Notes: generated from the sequence alone by a model not told the origin. A DNA stretch of 64,000 nt from Tamarix chinensis (GCA_030549775.1 CM060171.1:8280289-8344288); one strand, 5' to 3'; counted from the stretch's first letter, positions 10,438 through 22,891 are shown. Numbers and translations are program-made.

Positions 10438-12285
10438 TGTAACACCTCAAATTTTACTATAGGAAGTTTTTGTTTTTAGTCGAAACATAATACCAAAATA
10501 CATGTGTATTATCGCTGCAATTAACATAAATCTGACTTATCTTATCATTCTTACATCAATCATAAGGAAAAATGATTAAAATATATATCATGATAAATAG
10601 AAAAACATGAGAAGTTTCATAAAGATAAATATGAGTTGGAAACTAACTTTGAGTGCGATATTCAAAAATACAGAAAAAATGGATACCATGGATCTAAGAG
10701 TGCAAAAAGGTATCTGGGTAAACTACTATCCATATAACATGGCTCTATGCCTAAAATCCATAGTACAATAAATTAATATGCCCCATACAAAGCAACATAG
10801 GCCACAAAATTGTCCCGCGGATCCTCATTGACCTATACACAAACATTAGGGTCATCTGCTCATAGAAATAAGCAACACCTATAAAAATAATGGTCAGTAC
10901 GCTACGTAATGATTAATGTGATAATACAGCCGAGTAAAGGATACAAAGAATTACATGCATTCACAACGAAAAGAAATTACACATGCAAGTTACATAAAAA
11001 TAATATAAGATAATCACTAATCCATGCCTCATTATTATATATAACAAATTCTATTCTTTTATTTATGTTGAATTCAACTACCCCGCTATTCTTAAATCAA
11101 TGGAACAGCTTGTTGCGCCTCTTAGAGACAACACACCTAAACTACTATTATTGTTTGATGGAAAAGATCTAACACCTCTCAGGGAAAAAACGCACCCGAT
11201 TCACTATTTTTTAAACCGAGAGAACGTTATGAAGCACCTCTCAGGGACAATACACTTGAGCTGCTATTTTAGTCTGATGGAACAGGCCCAACACCTCAAT
11301 CCTAGCTCACATACTCTTCCACTTGAAATAATTAATGTCTTAACCATTTTTACTTATCTCAAATAATATTATCATTCACATTGAGTTTAGGGACCCACTA
11401 TTATTAATCTAGTGGAACATCATGATGCACTTCTCTGTGCAAAACGTTTCTAAGCCACTATTATCATCGAATGGAACGAGCTCATAAAACATATCAGCTC
11501 GACTTACCTGTGTTAAGTGATTAATGTATTATTCATGATTGATTTAATAGGTACAAAATACAATTAAAGCGTTTAAGGCATAATCAAATATATAACAATG
11601 TCATTCTCAAAAGTTAAGATTTTTATAGTTTCCCCTAAACTATAATTTCTCATTTCAAGCATAACTTTTTCTTTATTACTCTTTTATCCACCAAATTTAG
11701 TATCACTTCCTAAAATATTATTACTATTAACATAACCTAATTTCAGGCATAACTCTAATATCTTACACATGCGACAATAAACCTATCTCCAAGTTACTAT
11801 TCATGAGGCTTACAAAGCCCTAATTTTACACGTACATCATAACTTTTCCTATAAGGCTCATATGACTACCAAATTCAATACATTCCTAAAACACCAATAT
11901 TAACTGCATATCCGAAATTCGTGGTCAAAATCTAATATTTTACACATATGATAATAACCTCCCTATTTTAAGGTTTTTATTCCTAAATTAAGTCACTTTT
12001 AACATTTTATTGAACTCAGGCTATTTATAACTACTCTAAACATTTCATATGATACCCTTAGCATATTTTAAATCATCTAACACATTAAAATACCATAATT
12101 TTCATATTAAACCCATATCAACTGAAATGCCCTTACAAGTAACCAAAAACTCGCATTTCATAAAAACCTAACATGTTTTGGTATCATTATTTCTATATCC
12201 TCCATTGACCACCATATATCTTAAATAATATTTGCTCACGTATTATATACCCTATTAATCCTAGATTACAACCACATATCACATC

Positions 12286-15143
12286 TGTAACACGCCAAAT
12301 TTTTACTACTAAAAATGGTTATTTTACAACAGAAGCTTATAATCAAAATTATGGGTGTTATCATTATAATTGATGTAAGTTTGGTTCACCATACCATTCT
12401 CACACTGATCACAAGGCTAAAACAATTTAAAGTAACATAGATTAAATAGAAATGTGAGAAGCTTTATAAATGTAAATACGAGCTTGGAGATTAGCTCCAA
12501 GATACAACAAAAAGGATACCATGGATTGCAGAGTCCAATTCGAGTAAAAACATCATCCTAATAACATGACTTTTCGCCCAAGGACCCAGTATAGGAAAAA
12601 TCACTGCTCCTCATACAACACATCGTAGGTATCAAAATCATCTAATTGGTCCTCAAAGGTCTACACAAAAGCATCAGGGTTGTCTACTTGCGAGAATGAG
12701 CAACACCCATGAAAATGATGATCAGTACGCTACGTACTGAGTAAAATAACAATATAGTCGAAATAGGAAAAAACATATAATCACATGTATTCACTATAGA
12801 AGGTAGAATACATGCGAGGTACATAAATCAATACAAAGTAATTACTGGTCTAGATTTATATTATTAGAATATAACATGATCCATTCTTTTATTTACATTG
12901 AGTTCAGGGGCCCCACTATTCTTAAATCAATGGAATGGTTTAAAACACCTCATGGGGACAACACATTAAAGCCACTATTATTTTCTGATATTGCAGATCC
13001 AACACCTCTCGAGGCAAAATGCTCCTGAGCCACTATTCTTAAACAAGTGGACAACCTGGAACACCTCTTTGGAACAACACTCCTAAGCCACTATTATCGT
13101 CCAGTGGAACAGACCCAACACCTTGGTCCTAAATCACGTAATCTTTTTAATTATTGAGAGGAAAATGATAGAAAAAGGAAAAGATGGGAAAAATAGGGGG
13201 TTAGTATTTTTTTAGTTTTTAATTATAATAAGATCAATATAATTTAGGTTAGGATAATAAGATAGACTTAATTATCGATAAATCAAAATTATGTTAAATT
13301 ATAGGGTTAGAACATTAGGATAAGGTGGAAATATTTAGTTTGTGATATTAGGATTAGAATATGATATTAATTACTCAGCATTAAATTAAGCTAAAATTCA
13401 TGGTATTACAAATTCTACATTTTGCACATGCGATAATAACTCTACCTCAAAAGTTACTATTTACAAAGCTTCTAAAACCCTAATTTCACTTGTAAATCAT
13501 AACTTTTATCCTAAGGCTCATATTATTACTAAATTCAGTATACATCCCTAAAACACCAATATTAATGACATATCTGAAATTCACGGTCAATCTCTAACAT
13601 TTTACACATGTGATAATAACATTACTGTTTTAAAGTTACTATTCCCAAATTAGGCTATTTTCTCATTTTGAGGAATTTATCACATTCATAATAACCCCAC
13701 GTGGTATTATTAGCATATTTTAAATTGTCTTACCCCCTAAAATACCAAAATTTCCATATTAACCCATATCGACCAAAATTCCCTTAAAGATAACTGATAG
13801 CCCTTATTTTTTTAAAATATTATATCTTCAATATCATTACTTATCGTCAATTTATCAGCATACACCTTAAATATACTTATTTACCACTTATCTTACTTCA
13901 TTAGGCTCATATTACCCTCCCATATACTATACTTATCAACAAAATACGACTTAGCGTAACAATCATCATATCAGCTTATCATTCGTCATTCTTAATCTCT
14001 TTCTATCATATCATATCATTAACAATTTGCATTTAACCATATAATCACAATATCATGATAATACACATAGCCATAAAATCATTTAACACAAATCCTAAAC
14101 ATTGACTAGTATCCTTACAAAAAGCCTTCGATCTCTAAGCACGCTTATCCTACCCACCTCTTCTAAAACTTCCAATAAATCACCTAAGAAACAAATAATA
14201 AAATACCATTAGAAATTAATGATATAATTAAGGAAGGGTGAAGGAAATGATAAAAACCAAATAAAGGCTCAAAGGAAGTCTCGACCAAAATTGGCTCAAC
14301 AAGGAGGGGTTTCGGTCGTCTTGGCTGAAGAGGGGTAGTGGTTTCGGTATTTGTTTCCAAAGAGGGGGTGGTGTTGTGAAAATGGCCAAAAGTTAAGGGG
14401 TAAGCTTCGGTGAAAATGGTTGAAGGTGGTGGGATTGTTGTGGTGATTCTTGCAAAATGAAAGGGGAGGGAAATGGTGAGGTTGGCTAGTGGTGGTGGGG
14501 AAGTAATGGCAAAGGTTGCCGATGGTGGTGTTGGTGCCTCGATTGAGCTTGTTGGTGGTGGGATTTTAGTGTTGTTTTGGCAATGGCAAGGAGGGGAAAG
14601 AATGAGGGAGGAAGGTTGTGTTGGTGGTGTAATTTTTTAAATAGAAAATAGAGGGAGAAGGAGGTAGGTTCAGGCATTAAATATGTTGTATATACACATA
14701 CACACACGCTGTAAATGAGGAGGAGGGAGGTGGTGCAATCAACCAAAATTCAACCCCAGACCCTTAAGTTGAGTAGGGGGTTGGTGGGCAGGGGTAGGCT
14801 TGGTAGGGGAGTCGTGCACGCAAGGGGAAAGGAAGAGAATTGGTCGGGGGAAAATATGAGGGGAAAGAGAAGAAAAAGAAAAGGGAAATGGTGTGAGTTT
14901 ATATTTAGGTTTAGGTTAAAAAATAATTTAGGTTAGGGTATTAGGATAAATTAATTAAATAATCATCTGGGATTAGGTTTAGGTTAGAAAATATAATTAT
15001 AACATGAAATAAAAATTAAGGTTGGGATAAGATTTAGGATTTGGGAGCTAGGGTAAGATAGAAAAATAAATTTTATGAAGTTAGAATTTGGTTACGACAT
15101 TAAGTACTCGAGAGTAGGGTTAGCAAAAAATTGAGGTATTACA
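12286..15143 (-). mobile_element. LTR2: solo LTR, 2,858 bp, minus orientation
   Basis: It runs from tgtaacacgcc (12286, its 3' end) to ggtattaca (15143, its 5' end). The target duplication is acatc (12281-12285) and acatt (15144-15148). It has about the same layout as LTR1: AT-rich 5' end (plus 14880-15143), a pyrimidine-rich stretch on the minus strand (14300-14880), then AT-rich sequence to the 3' end. Its text around 12700 (gagcaacacccatg.. and gtacgctacgtactgagtaa) is the inverted form of a motif shared with LTR-C and LTR-D. Confidence 0.85.
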
Positions 15144-16566
15144 ACATTGATCTTCTTAGGGTTTTCCGTGTAAAATATTATCATAGTGATATCACACGCT
15201 TCTTAACTCACCCATTTCTCATCATATTATCATATCACAACATTACAATAGAAATTCATCCAGATAATAATAATATGACAATACACATAATCAAGCATAA
15301 CACTTAGCACATAAACCTTAGACTACAACTAGTATCCTTATAGAGTAAGGCTCCGATATCTATGCACGTGTCATATCCTTCCTCTTCTTGAAGTTCCAGA
15401 AAATCACCTGAGATCGAACAAAAAAACACCATTAGAACTTAATGAGATAACTAAGGAAATGTTAAGCAAATAAAGAGTGAAAGAATCAGAGAAGAAGCCG
15501 CAATAATGCTCAAAGATGGGGTCATTAAAATTTTATGTAACAAAGGGGGGAGGAACGGTTGAAGGTGTCAGTGCTTAGAGGTTAACAATGATAAAAATGG
15601 TTGAAGGTGGTGGATAGGGATATGTGGCCTTAGTCATTGCACAATGGGTGGAACGGTGGAGGAGGCTGAAGATGGGTGTGTGTGTAATACCCCCAAAGTT
15701 CTAATTTAGGAAATTATGGTAAAATAGGGATTTATTAGTAAAATTAATTAGATATATTATTTTTTAATAAAATAATGGGAGTAATTAAGACAAAAAGGGA
15801 GGAAAATAATAAATAATTAATTAGGGAAGATTAGGGTATTTTAATAATTAAAATAGAATTTAGGAAAATTTACCCCAAAATAAACTAAATTGATATAAAA
15901 AGGAATATAATTATTATTTTACTAACTTTATTATTTTTAAATGTTCAAAAATACCAAAATATTCTAAAAAACCCAACCAACCTTTTTTTTCTTTTTCCCC
16001 TTTTCCCTTTTTTCCTTCCTTTTTCCTTTTTTCTTCTTTCCTTTTCTCCTTTCTCCTTTTTCTTTTTTTCCTCCACTCCCCGAAGTGCGCCTCTCTCCCT
16101 CGCATGTGGTCCTACTCTCCCCTTCTTCCTTCTCTCCTTATGCGGCCTAGACCGCTTCTCTTTTTTTTTTCCTTCCTCCTGCACTCGCTGGTTCTCCCCC
16201 TCTTTTATTTTTCTTTTCTTTTCCCCTAGACCGGCCGACCTATCTTCTTCTTCTTCCTCCCTTCTCCCTCTCTCGCGTTGCAGATCAGCATGCAACTCTA
16301 CCACCGTCCTCCCCTCTACCACTGTATCGTCAACCTGCACCCCTCCCTTCTCTCCCCATCCTTTTCCACTCCTTTTCCACTCCCTTCTCTCCCAAGATGC
16401 CTTGTACCTCCTTCCCCGCATGCCCCTTCCCCTTTCCTTTCTCTCCCCTACCTACTGCAACCCCAATTTTGTAGGCTTGTACCAGCCTGCCACCGCCAAT
16501 CGCAAGCCCTGCCCCACCTGCCCCCTTGTATTCTTCTCCCTTTGTCTTATCCTCCCTCCATTGGCC

Positions 16567-16574
16567 TATAAATA
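16567..16574 (+). promoter_or_regulatory. TATA box of LTR-C
   Basis: tataaata followed by cccc lies 884 bases from the LTR start. The same word and spacing recur in LTR-A/B (18468) and LTR-D (29069), which supports a real LTR promoter. Confidence 0.65.
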
Positions 16575-17479
16575 CCCCCTACTGATCCCATCTAGCCTTC
16601 TTTACCTTGCCTAGATTTTCCTATGTAATTACGCCGCCGCCACTTCAGATGCCGCCCCCGCCCCCGCCCAAAAAACCACCTAAACCTTTCCCCGCATTAC
16701 CCTCCACCAAACTGAGCCACTCACCATGTAATACCCCATATTTTTAAAATCCAAATTTATTAAGTTTAATGATTTTATTAGTGTAATTTGATTTAAACAA
16801 TTTATTATTTTAATTTTGATTCGTTTTCGATTATAACTTTGTCATGTGATTACGGCGTTATTTTGAAGTTATATTTCGTTAACGAAATATATTATATAAA
16901 TTATAGAATTTTTGTTTAAATGGTTAAAGTTATTTTAATGATTTTTGCCATAGAAAATATTTCCAACTTTAAATTTATTCGTTTTCGAAAATCGTTAATA
17001 CTTTCGGAAAGTTTTAAATTAAAAAGGTTTTTCGAAGATATTCAAGAATTTCTTTTCGAAATTAATTTTCTTCTATTTTATGCTTTTGATTTACGGAAAA
17101 CCAATTTCGGAAATTATTTAAATTAGTCTCGGTTTATTTGAATTTGCCCTAAATATTTTATTATATGTTTTGAAATAATTTTTTTGAGGTCTTATAATGT
17201 ATTTTCGTAAATAATATAAATTTTTAGTTCGTTGCTAAATTCTTTCGAAATTGTTCCTGAAATTCTTTATATAGCTCTTTTATTAATTTTAAGCGTTTGG
17301 ATCCGTTCGAAATAATTTGCGTTTAATAAATTTTAGATAAAATCTTCCAATAATAATCTTAAACTTTTAGTATTATTATTTTATATGTGTACTTGTATTT
17401 AAAAAAAAAGTGTTACTCTTTAAGAGGGTAGTGGCATAGTCGCTTATGGTAAATGTGTTACCCTTATCCACCTAGATCG

Positions 17480-17548
17480 TAGTGGGCCTTAATCCTAGGG
17501 AAATGCTAGTGACTTCGGGGACGAAGTCATTCTTTAAGGGGGTAGTGA
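17480..17548 (+). other. Ty3/gypsy polyprotein end and polypurine tract
   Basis: A short stretch reads FGDEVIL then stop, followed by a purine tract (aagggggtag) directly before the LTR start TGTAATCCCCC at 17549. Del/Tekay-type chromoviruses typically end in FEDEILLRG, then AAGGGGGGTAG, then TGTAACACCC. This assigns the long LTRs here to a Del/Tekay-like lineage by inference. A degraded second copy (ctctttaagagggtagtgg) lies at 17418-17437. Confidence 0.6.
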
Positions 17549-18467
17549 TGTAATCCCCCAAAAATTTTAAAAGCCTATAATTTAATAATTACTTTTATTA
17601 GGGATAATTTAACTCTTAAACTTATTTAATTTAATTACGTTGAGGATTTTTGCCTTTTAAATTGATTTAACTTAATTATTTTGTGGGTTTTAAGTATACC
17701 AAATTAGATGTAAGTGTTTAATAAATTAAAATAAATAAATTGCTATTTTATCATACTCATTTTATTTAAATAAGGTTCAAACCAATATTTTTCTAAAAGC
17801 TACCTTTTTAAACTAATATAATAAGATATATTAAGATAAATTACTAAAATTTTAATTATCTACCAAAAATACTATAACTCACCCCATAAGCCATTTTAAT
17901 TATTTTCTTCCCTAATTATTTTCCTGAATCCCTTTTTCTCCCTTAGTTTCCTTTTCTCTTTTTGTCTCCCCCCTTCTCCTTTCTCCCTTCTCTCCCCCAT
18001 TTCCCCCGACTGGGCCAGCCCACCGCCCAGATCAGTTTTCTTCCCCCCTCCCGTCTCGCGTGCCAAGCCTGCCCAACTCCTCTTGTCGCCCGAACTGCCC
18101 ATCCGGTTCCCCTATCCCTTTTCTTTTCTTTCCCTTGGACCGACCGGTCCACCCTCTTTCCTTTTCCTTCGTCTTCCCCGCGCATCTGCGCTGTTCTGCA
18201 CCGTCGAAGTTTGCAACCTTTGCGCCGACCACCTGCCTGCGCCGCCTGCACGCCGCCTCCCCCCTTCCTGACTTTCCAACCACCCTCCCCCAATAGGCCG
18301 ACACCCCCGCCATCACTCCCAGGCCTACTCCTGCACCTTTCTCTCTTTTCCCGATCAACAAGCAGGTCTGCCATGGCAGACCCGCGTCGGCCTACCACCG
18401 CCGGCCGGCCTGCCACCTGACCTGCCTCCCCCTGTCCTCTCTCTCGATACTCCCCCATTTTCAAGCC

Positions 18468-18475
18468 TATAAATA
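18468..18475 (+). promoter_or_regulatory. TATA box of LTR-A/B (B-type part)
   Basis: tataaata followed by ccccc lies 919 bases after the B-type start at 17549, the same distance as in LTR-C and LTR-D. Pyrimidine-rich DNA surrounds it. Confidence 0.65.
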
Positions 18476-19035
18476 CCCCCCTAAGGACCCGGCATCGGGC
18501 TTTTTCGAAACCATAGCCCAGAAAACTGCCCTGCGCTGCCCTCATTTCAGACAGCTGCCCCGTCGCCGTCGCCCATCACCGCCACTCGATCCACCCCCGA
18601 AACTCTTCCTTGCATTGCCCTCCACAAACCTAGACCTCCCTCACTCCTTGGTTTTCTCTGCACGCGCCACCCCGGCCGTGCAAAGTGACCCTCCCGATCA
18701 ACCTAGCTTCGAACTCCGCCGCCCTTCTCACCGCCGCCCACCACCGTGACACCACTTCCAGCACCCCCTATGCCTTCTAAAACCACCAAGGGAGCTTCCC
18801 CAACCTCCCTAGACCCTCTGTTTCCCCTGCCAACCTCTCATTTCCTTCCTTACCCCTCCACCACTTCTCCACCTTCCTTCTCCCCCATCGTCGCCGTCGC
18901 TGTGTGCCGTGCACCGCCACCTGTGCCCCCAGAACCCTAGGTGGCCCTCTAAACTCCCCCAACCCTTAAACCCTTGTTGTTCAAGTGTTAATTATTTTTA
19001 GTGGTATCATTAGTATTATTCTTAAGGTTATAATC

Positions 19036-19040
19036 ATTAA

Positions 19041-19079
<39 letters not shown>

Positions 19080-19190
19080 TAATTTTATTATTATTTAACC
19101 TGAATTCGAAATAATCATAACTATTATGACTATTAATATTAATGACCTATAACCTTAGTATTATTATTTCAACATCATCATCGTTATTAC

Positions 19191-19239
<49 letters not shown>

Positions 19240-19340
19240 GTTGTTGTTGTTACTATTATTTCTACCATTATTATTAGTATTATTATTCTCACTATCATCA
19301 TTAGTAATATTGCTATTAGTGGTATTAGTACAATACTAAC
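19036..19340 (+). repeat. TTA-rich microsatellite in LTR-A/B
   Basis: Runs of (TTA)n or (ATT)n lie at about 19040-19090 and 19190-19270, with variant triplets between. Equivalent tracts occur at the same place in LTR-C (22700-22880, 23690-23740) and LTR-D (29770-30250), so the tract is part of the LTR layout. Confidence 0.9.
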
Positions 19341-19681
19341 CTCACTAGCACTAAATATTGTTACCATTTTTATTAACATTGAAACTATTACCGTTAATAA
19401 ATAATACTTATATTTGCCTTAAATTATCGTAACTGTTAAGACCTATTTTGATTAGTAGTAGCAGGATTAACTACCTTAAGAATGAAACCCTACTTTCTTT
19501 TACTTATAAAGGCATTATTAGTATTGATAGTCCTAATGGTAAGTTAAAGATAAGGTAAGGTAGAAAGAATGGTGTTTTGGGTCAGAGGGAAATTAAACTC
19601 TAGTTTTTCCCTCTTATAAGCGAATCAAGTCAAAACCCGGAGGAGGCGTAGGAACGTGCTCCAAGACCGGTGTTGTGATAG

Positions 19682-21848
19682 GTAAGGACAAAGCTATGAC
19701 CTTGTGCTATGTGTGATGTGATGTGTTGATTGTTGTGTATACCATGCTAATGTGTACTATATGATTTATGGATAACTTGTCTCATGTGTAGCGCAGCTTA
19801 GAATTTGAGGTACGTCGTGTGTACTTTCTATGATATGAGCATGACATGTTTATGTATGATATTTATGATGTGTTGATACGGCCATCTAGGACATGCATGC
19901 TAGGGTTTTGGTAGCATGAATTGATAATAAAAGAACAACGGGAAAGTGGACATTTGGGAAGTTTGGATGGGGGGAACTAGATCTTGCATGGGCGTGATCC
20001 TTACGTGGGAAAAGTTGATTTGGATTGTAAGTAAGAGTTTTGGAGAGCCTTATAGTGATTGGAGACTTGGTATGAAAAATAGTACATGAGTTGGTGCATA
20101 AGAGACCTGATTAGGGTTTTGCGAGTAAGTGGGTGTTGGGGAGTTTGCAGCGAGTATTTAAATTCTGCATGGGGATGAATCTTACGAGAAAAAAGTTGAT
20201 TTAGGAAGTAAATAAGATAATGTCAAAGTTATGGGTCCATTGGAGACTTGGGTGCAAAATTTTACGTGGGTCAATGTAAGGGTGTCTAAGGGACCCATTT
20301 AGGGTTTTGGGAGAAAATGAGGAATTTAAAGGGTAAAAGGGTGAAAATGATCAAGGAAGGATGGAGTATGGGGTTGAGAGTGAGAACTCACTTATATAAA
20401 GGATGAGTATGGGTTTTCTATATGAGAGAAGAGATTTTGGGGTGAAAGAGGGAGGTTACTTGTTGAGGAAGTAAAGTGCTAGGGTTTGGTGCGGCCAACT
20501 AGGGTTGGCGTGGTCAACTAGGGTTTTGGGTGGCCAACTAGGGTTTTGTCGGTCACGCGTGAACTTGGGAGATAAAGTAATACATTTGGGGAATTTCCTA
20601 ATAAAAATCAGGTGCGAGATAGAGAACAAAGTAACGTTTGGGTAAATAAGAAAGAGTTGGGCCACATAGGTCCGATTAGGGTCTCCGAGGAGGAACCCTC
20701 GAGGAATGAGGACATGCGGAGTCGATATCATGTGCATTGGGATGGCCTATATTCTTGGATATTGTGCCTTACTATATGCCACTATGCCTAAGTCTACGGG
20801 GGATGGATGTCGGGTGTGAGAAGAGGTACGAGTCTCAAAATATGGGACGGTCCCTTTAGAGGGGAAAGAAGTAGAGTATCAACCGCATGTATGTCAAGGG
20901 TGTGATGTGATTCAATAAGACACGGATAAGACATTAATTACGTAAAGCGAAAGACTGTTGAGCCAGACCCAGTCCGGTCCACCGGTTAGAATAGTGGTCA
21001 GAGGCGTTCTGCCCTGAGTGTTTATTTCCGGTCCACCGGCTATAATAGTGGTCAGAGGCGTTCTGCCCTGAGTGTTTATTCCGGTCCACCGGCTATAATA
21101 GTGGGGGATTTGGGCTCGACATACCCAAACAAATAAGTTAATCCACAGGAAAGATACTAAGTACTTACAGTGAAACACCATGTGAGTCGGGGCTAATTCG
21201 GTCCACCGGTTAGAATAGTGGCCAGAGGCATTCCGCCCTGGGTGTTGATTCCGGTCCACCGGCTATAATAGTGGTCAGAGGAGTTCTGGCCTGTGTGTTT
21301 ATTTCCGGTCCACCGGCTATAATAGTGGGGCTCCCGCACTCACATGGACTAATGAAGAATGCGTTGAATGAATATAAATGAAGTAATCCATGGAAAAATA
21401 TCAAGTACTTACAGCGAAACACCATGTAAGTCGGGGCCAGTCCGGTCCACCGGTAAGAATAGTGGTCAGAGGCGTTCTGCCCTGTGTGTTTATTTCCGGT
21501 CCACCAGCTATAATAGTGGTCAGAGGCGTTTTGCCCTGAGTGTTGATTTCCGATCCACCGGCTATAATAGTGGGGCTCCCGCACTTACATGGATTATTAA
21601 AGAATATGTGTGAAATGGACATATTATTAACGAGATAAAGAATAAGTCATCGGATAGTATTCAGGCCTTATCTTGTGTGTTATCACATGTTACCTATATG
21701 ATTGTGCTATGTGGGCTATGTGGTATGATTGTATGCTTGGCCTTAGCGCACCTGCGCCCTTACTCAGTATTGGACCCGTACTGATACTACCTTGATTGAC
21801 TGGTCCTGTGATGATCCACCAATGGTGGGGAGCAGACCTCCTATGCAG
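19682..21848 (+). other. Putative intron in the LTR-A/B leader
   Basis: A donor-like AG|GTAAGG follows the conserved block aggaggcgtaggaacgtgct, and an acceptor-like ATGCAG|GT sits at 21846-21848. The pair occupies the same relative position in LTR-C (24014-25824), LTR-D (30400-32338) and LTR-A' (60798-58527, minus). All four enclose the hairpin arrays. Splicing is inferred, not shown. Confidence 0.45.
20957..21592 (+). repeat. Three hairpin blocks, three modules each (LTR-A/B)
   Basis: Blocks lie at 20957-21120, 21178-21347 and 21422-21592. Each holds three ~55 base modules built on ccaccgg.tataatagtgg, where CCAC and GTGG can pair, and the word ccggtccaccgg is itself an inverted repeat. 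Each block is bracketed by an inverted repeat: ccatgtgagt with actcacatgg in block 2, and ccatgtaagt with acttacatgg in block 3. The pairing is kept although both arms differ. Confidence 0.85.
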
Positions 21849-22098
21849 GTTTGATCGGTTACTAATTTTGGGGTGGAAGGCTTGACTTGAGTGAGTAGGC
21901 GTCCGGATATTGGTCCCTTGGGATTTGTTTTATTTAGCTATATTTTGTACTACGCTTCTTGTTTCGAAACAGTACTCTTAAGTTGTATTCCTAAACGATA
22001 TCCTAACTGTTGTTGACTCGTGTTTTCGTGAATGATCTATGTTAACTATGAACCTATGTTGATGATTCTTACTTAACGATTGTTTAGTTTAGCCTTAG

Positions 22099-22244
22099 CA
22101 CTTAGTATCGGAACGGTAGGAGTGAACCGGTCTGGTACTAAGTGTGGCGGTAATACCCCCAAGTTTATGGTTTTAATTCTTTCGCTTCTGCTAAACCTTT
22201 TGATTTAAATGAAAATTTTCAGTAGTAAATTTGGGGGTGTTACA
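22099..22244 (+). other. Two 3'-terminal stems of LTR-A/B
   Basis: Stem 1 is cacttagta (22099-22107) with tactaagtg (22136-22144). Stem 2 is ggtaatacccccaagttt (22149-22166) with aaatttgggggtgttaca (22227-22244), so the LTR terminus is one arm. The same two stems occur in LTR-D, where one position becomes a G-U type pair, and in inverted form in LTR-A'. Confidence 0.7.
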
Positions 22245-22249
22245 CACCA

Positions 22250-22700
22250 CCCCTAGTTCCCCCTACACAAGCCACCCCAACCATGCAAAGTTGGTTGCTC
22301 GACCTGCCCCTTTGCACCCATCGTTGCCTCTCTCGTCGTCGTGTGTCGCCTCCTCTACCACAATCACCACCTCCCCTGCCACCCAATCAACCCAGCAGAA
22401 CCTCCTCTACCTTCTCCTTCCTTTCGTTCTTTTTTTCTCCCTCTCCTTCCTCCTCCCTCCTTCTCCACCACCCTCGGCCACCACTTCCACCACCACCTAC
22501 GCTGCCACCCTTGTTGCGCCACCACCACCACTCCAACCCTCTTAGCTTGAGAGTCCACCACCACCACAACCAACATATCACTCTCTCTTCCAGCCCTAAA
22601 AGACCACCTTCTCCAATCCCCACTTCCACCACCGTCGCCGCCATCCTCACTAGGTCGTGCCCTAATCCTTCCAGCCCTTAAGTATAATTTATTTAGTGTA
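22250..22700 (+). other. Pyrimidine-rich leader of LTR-C
   Basis: This C/T-rich stretch continues the leader broken at 16721 by LTR-A/B. Long open frames appear on both strands only because of composition. Nothing else is seen. Confidence 0.6.
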
Positions 22701-22891
22701 ATTATTATTCTAATCCTATTATTACTATTACTATTACTATTATTATTATTATTATTATATTACTATTATTATTATTACCATTATTATTTTTATTATTATC
22801 ATTATTATCATCATCATTATTATTATTGTTATTATTGCTATCGTTATCATTACTATTATTGTTATTATTCACATTATTATTGTTATCATCA

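Larger units (their letters stand above)
16727..22244 (+). mobile_element. LTR-A/B: mosaic LTR unit flanked by an exact duplication
   Basis: It begins tgtaataccccat and ends gggggtgttaca. The duplication cacca is exact at 16722-16726 and 22245-22249. The first ~690 bases (16727-17412) match, inverted, the 5' end of LTR-A' (63203 down to about 62640). From 17549 a second LTR start of a different type follows, giving a complete 4,696 bp LTR (B type) with TATA, hairpin arrays and 3' stems. Between them, 17413-17548 looks like a gypsy polyprotein end plus polypurine tract. It is thus either a large internal deletion of an element or a recombinant. Confidence 0.8.

Noticed and set aside
15945..16421. 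158-codon minus-strand frame, Lys/Arg/Glu-rich, with opposing plus frames
   Set aside because: Comes from the pyrimidine-rich LTR leader. Low complexity, no domain, frames open on both strands.
17943..18545. 200-codon minus frame and 152-codon plus frame
   Set aside because: Same compositional cause in the LTR-A/B leader; it includes the LTR TATA region.
19142..19379. Poly-Leu and poly-Ile frames
   Set aside because: Translation of the TTA microsatellite.
20912..21584. Repeat-containing frames of 115 and 124 codons (RWTGNQH.., TIIAGGPEINTQ..)
   Set aside because: They follow the hairpin modules, whose length is near a multiple of three. The same frames appear in opposite sense at 58992-59420. 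Pairing, not codons, is conserved.
20957..21592. Regularly spaced direct repeats resembling a CRISPR array
   Set aside because: Eukaryotic LTR context, repeated 'spacers', no cas genes; copies occur at the same place in several LTRs.
22283..22681. 132-codon Pro/Ser/His-rich frame
   Set aside because: C-rich leader of LTR-C, low complexity, no domain.
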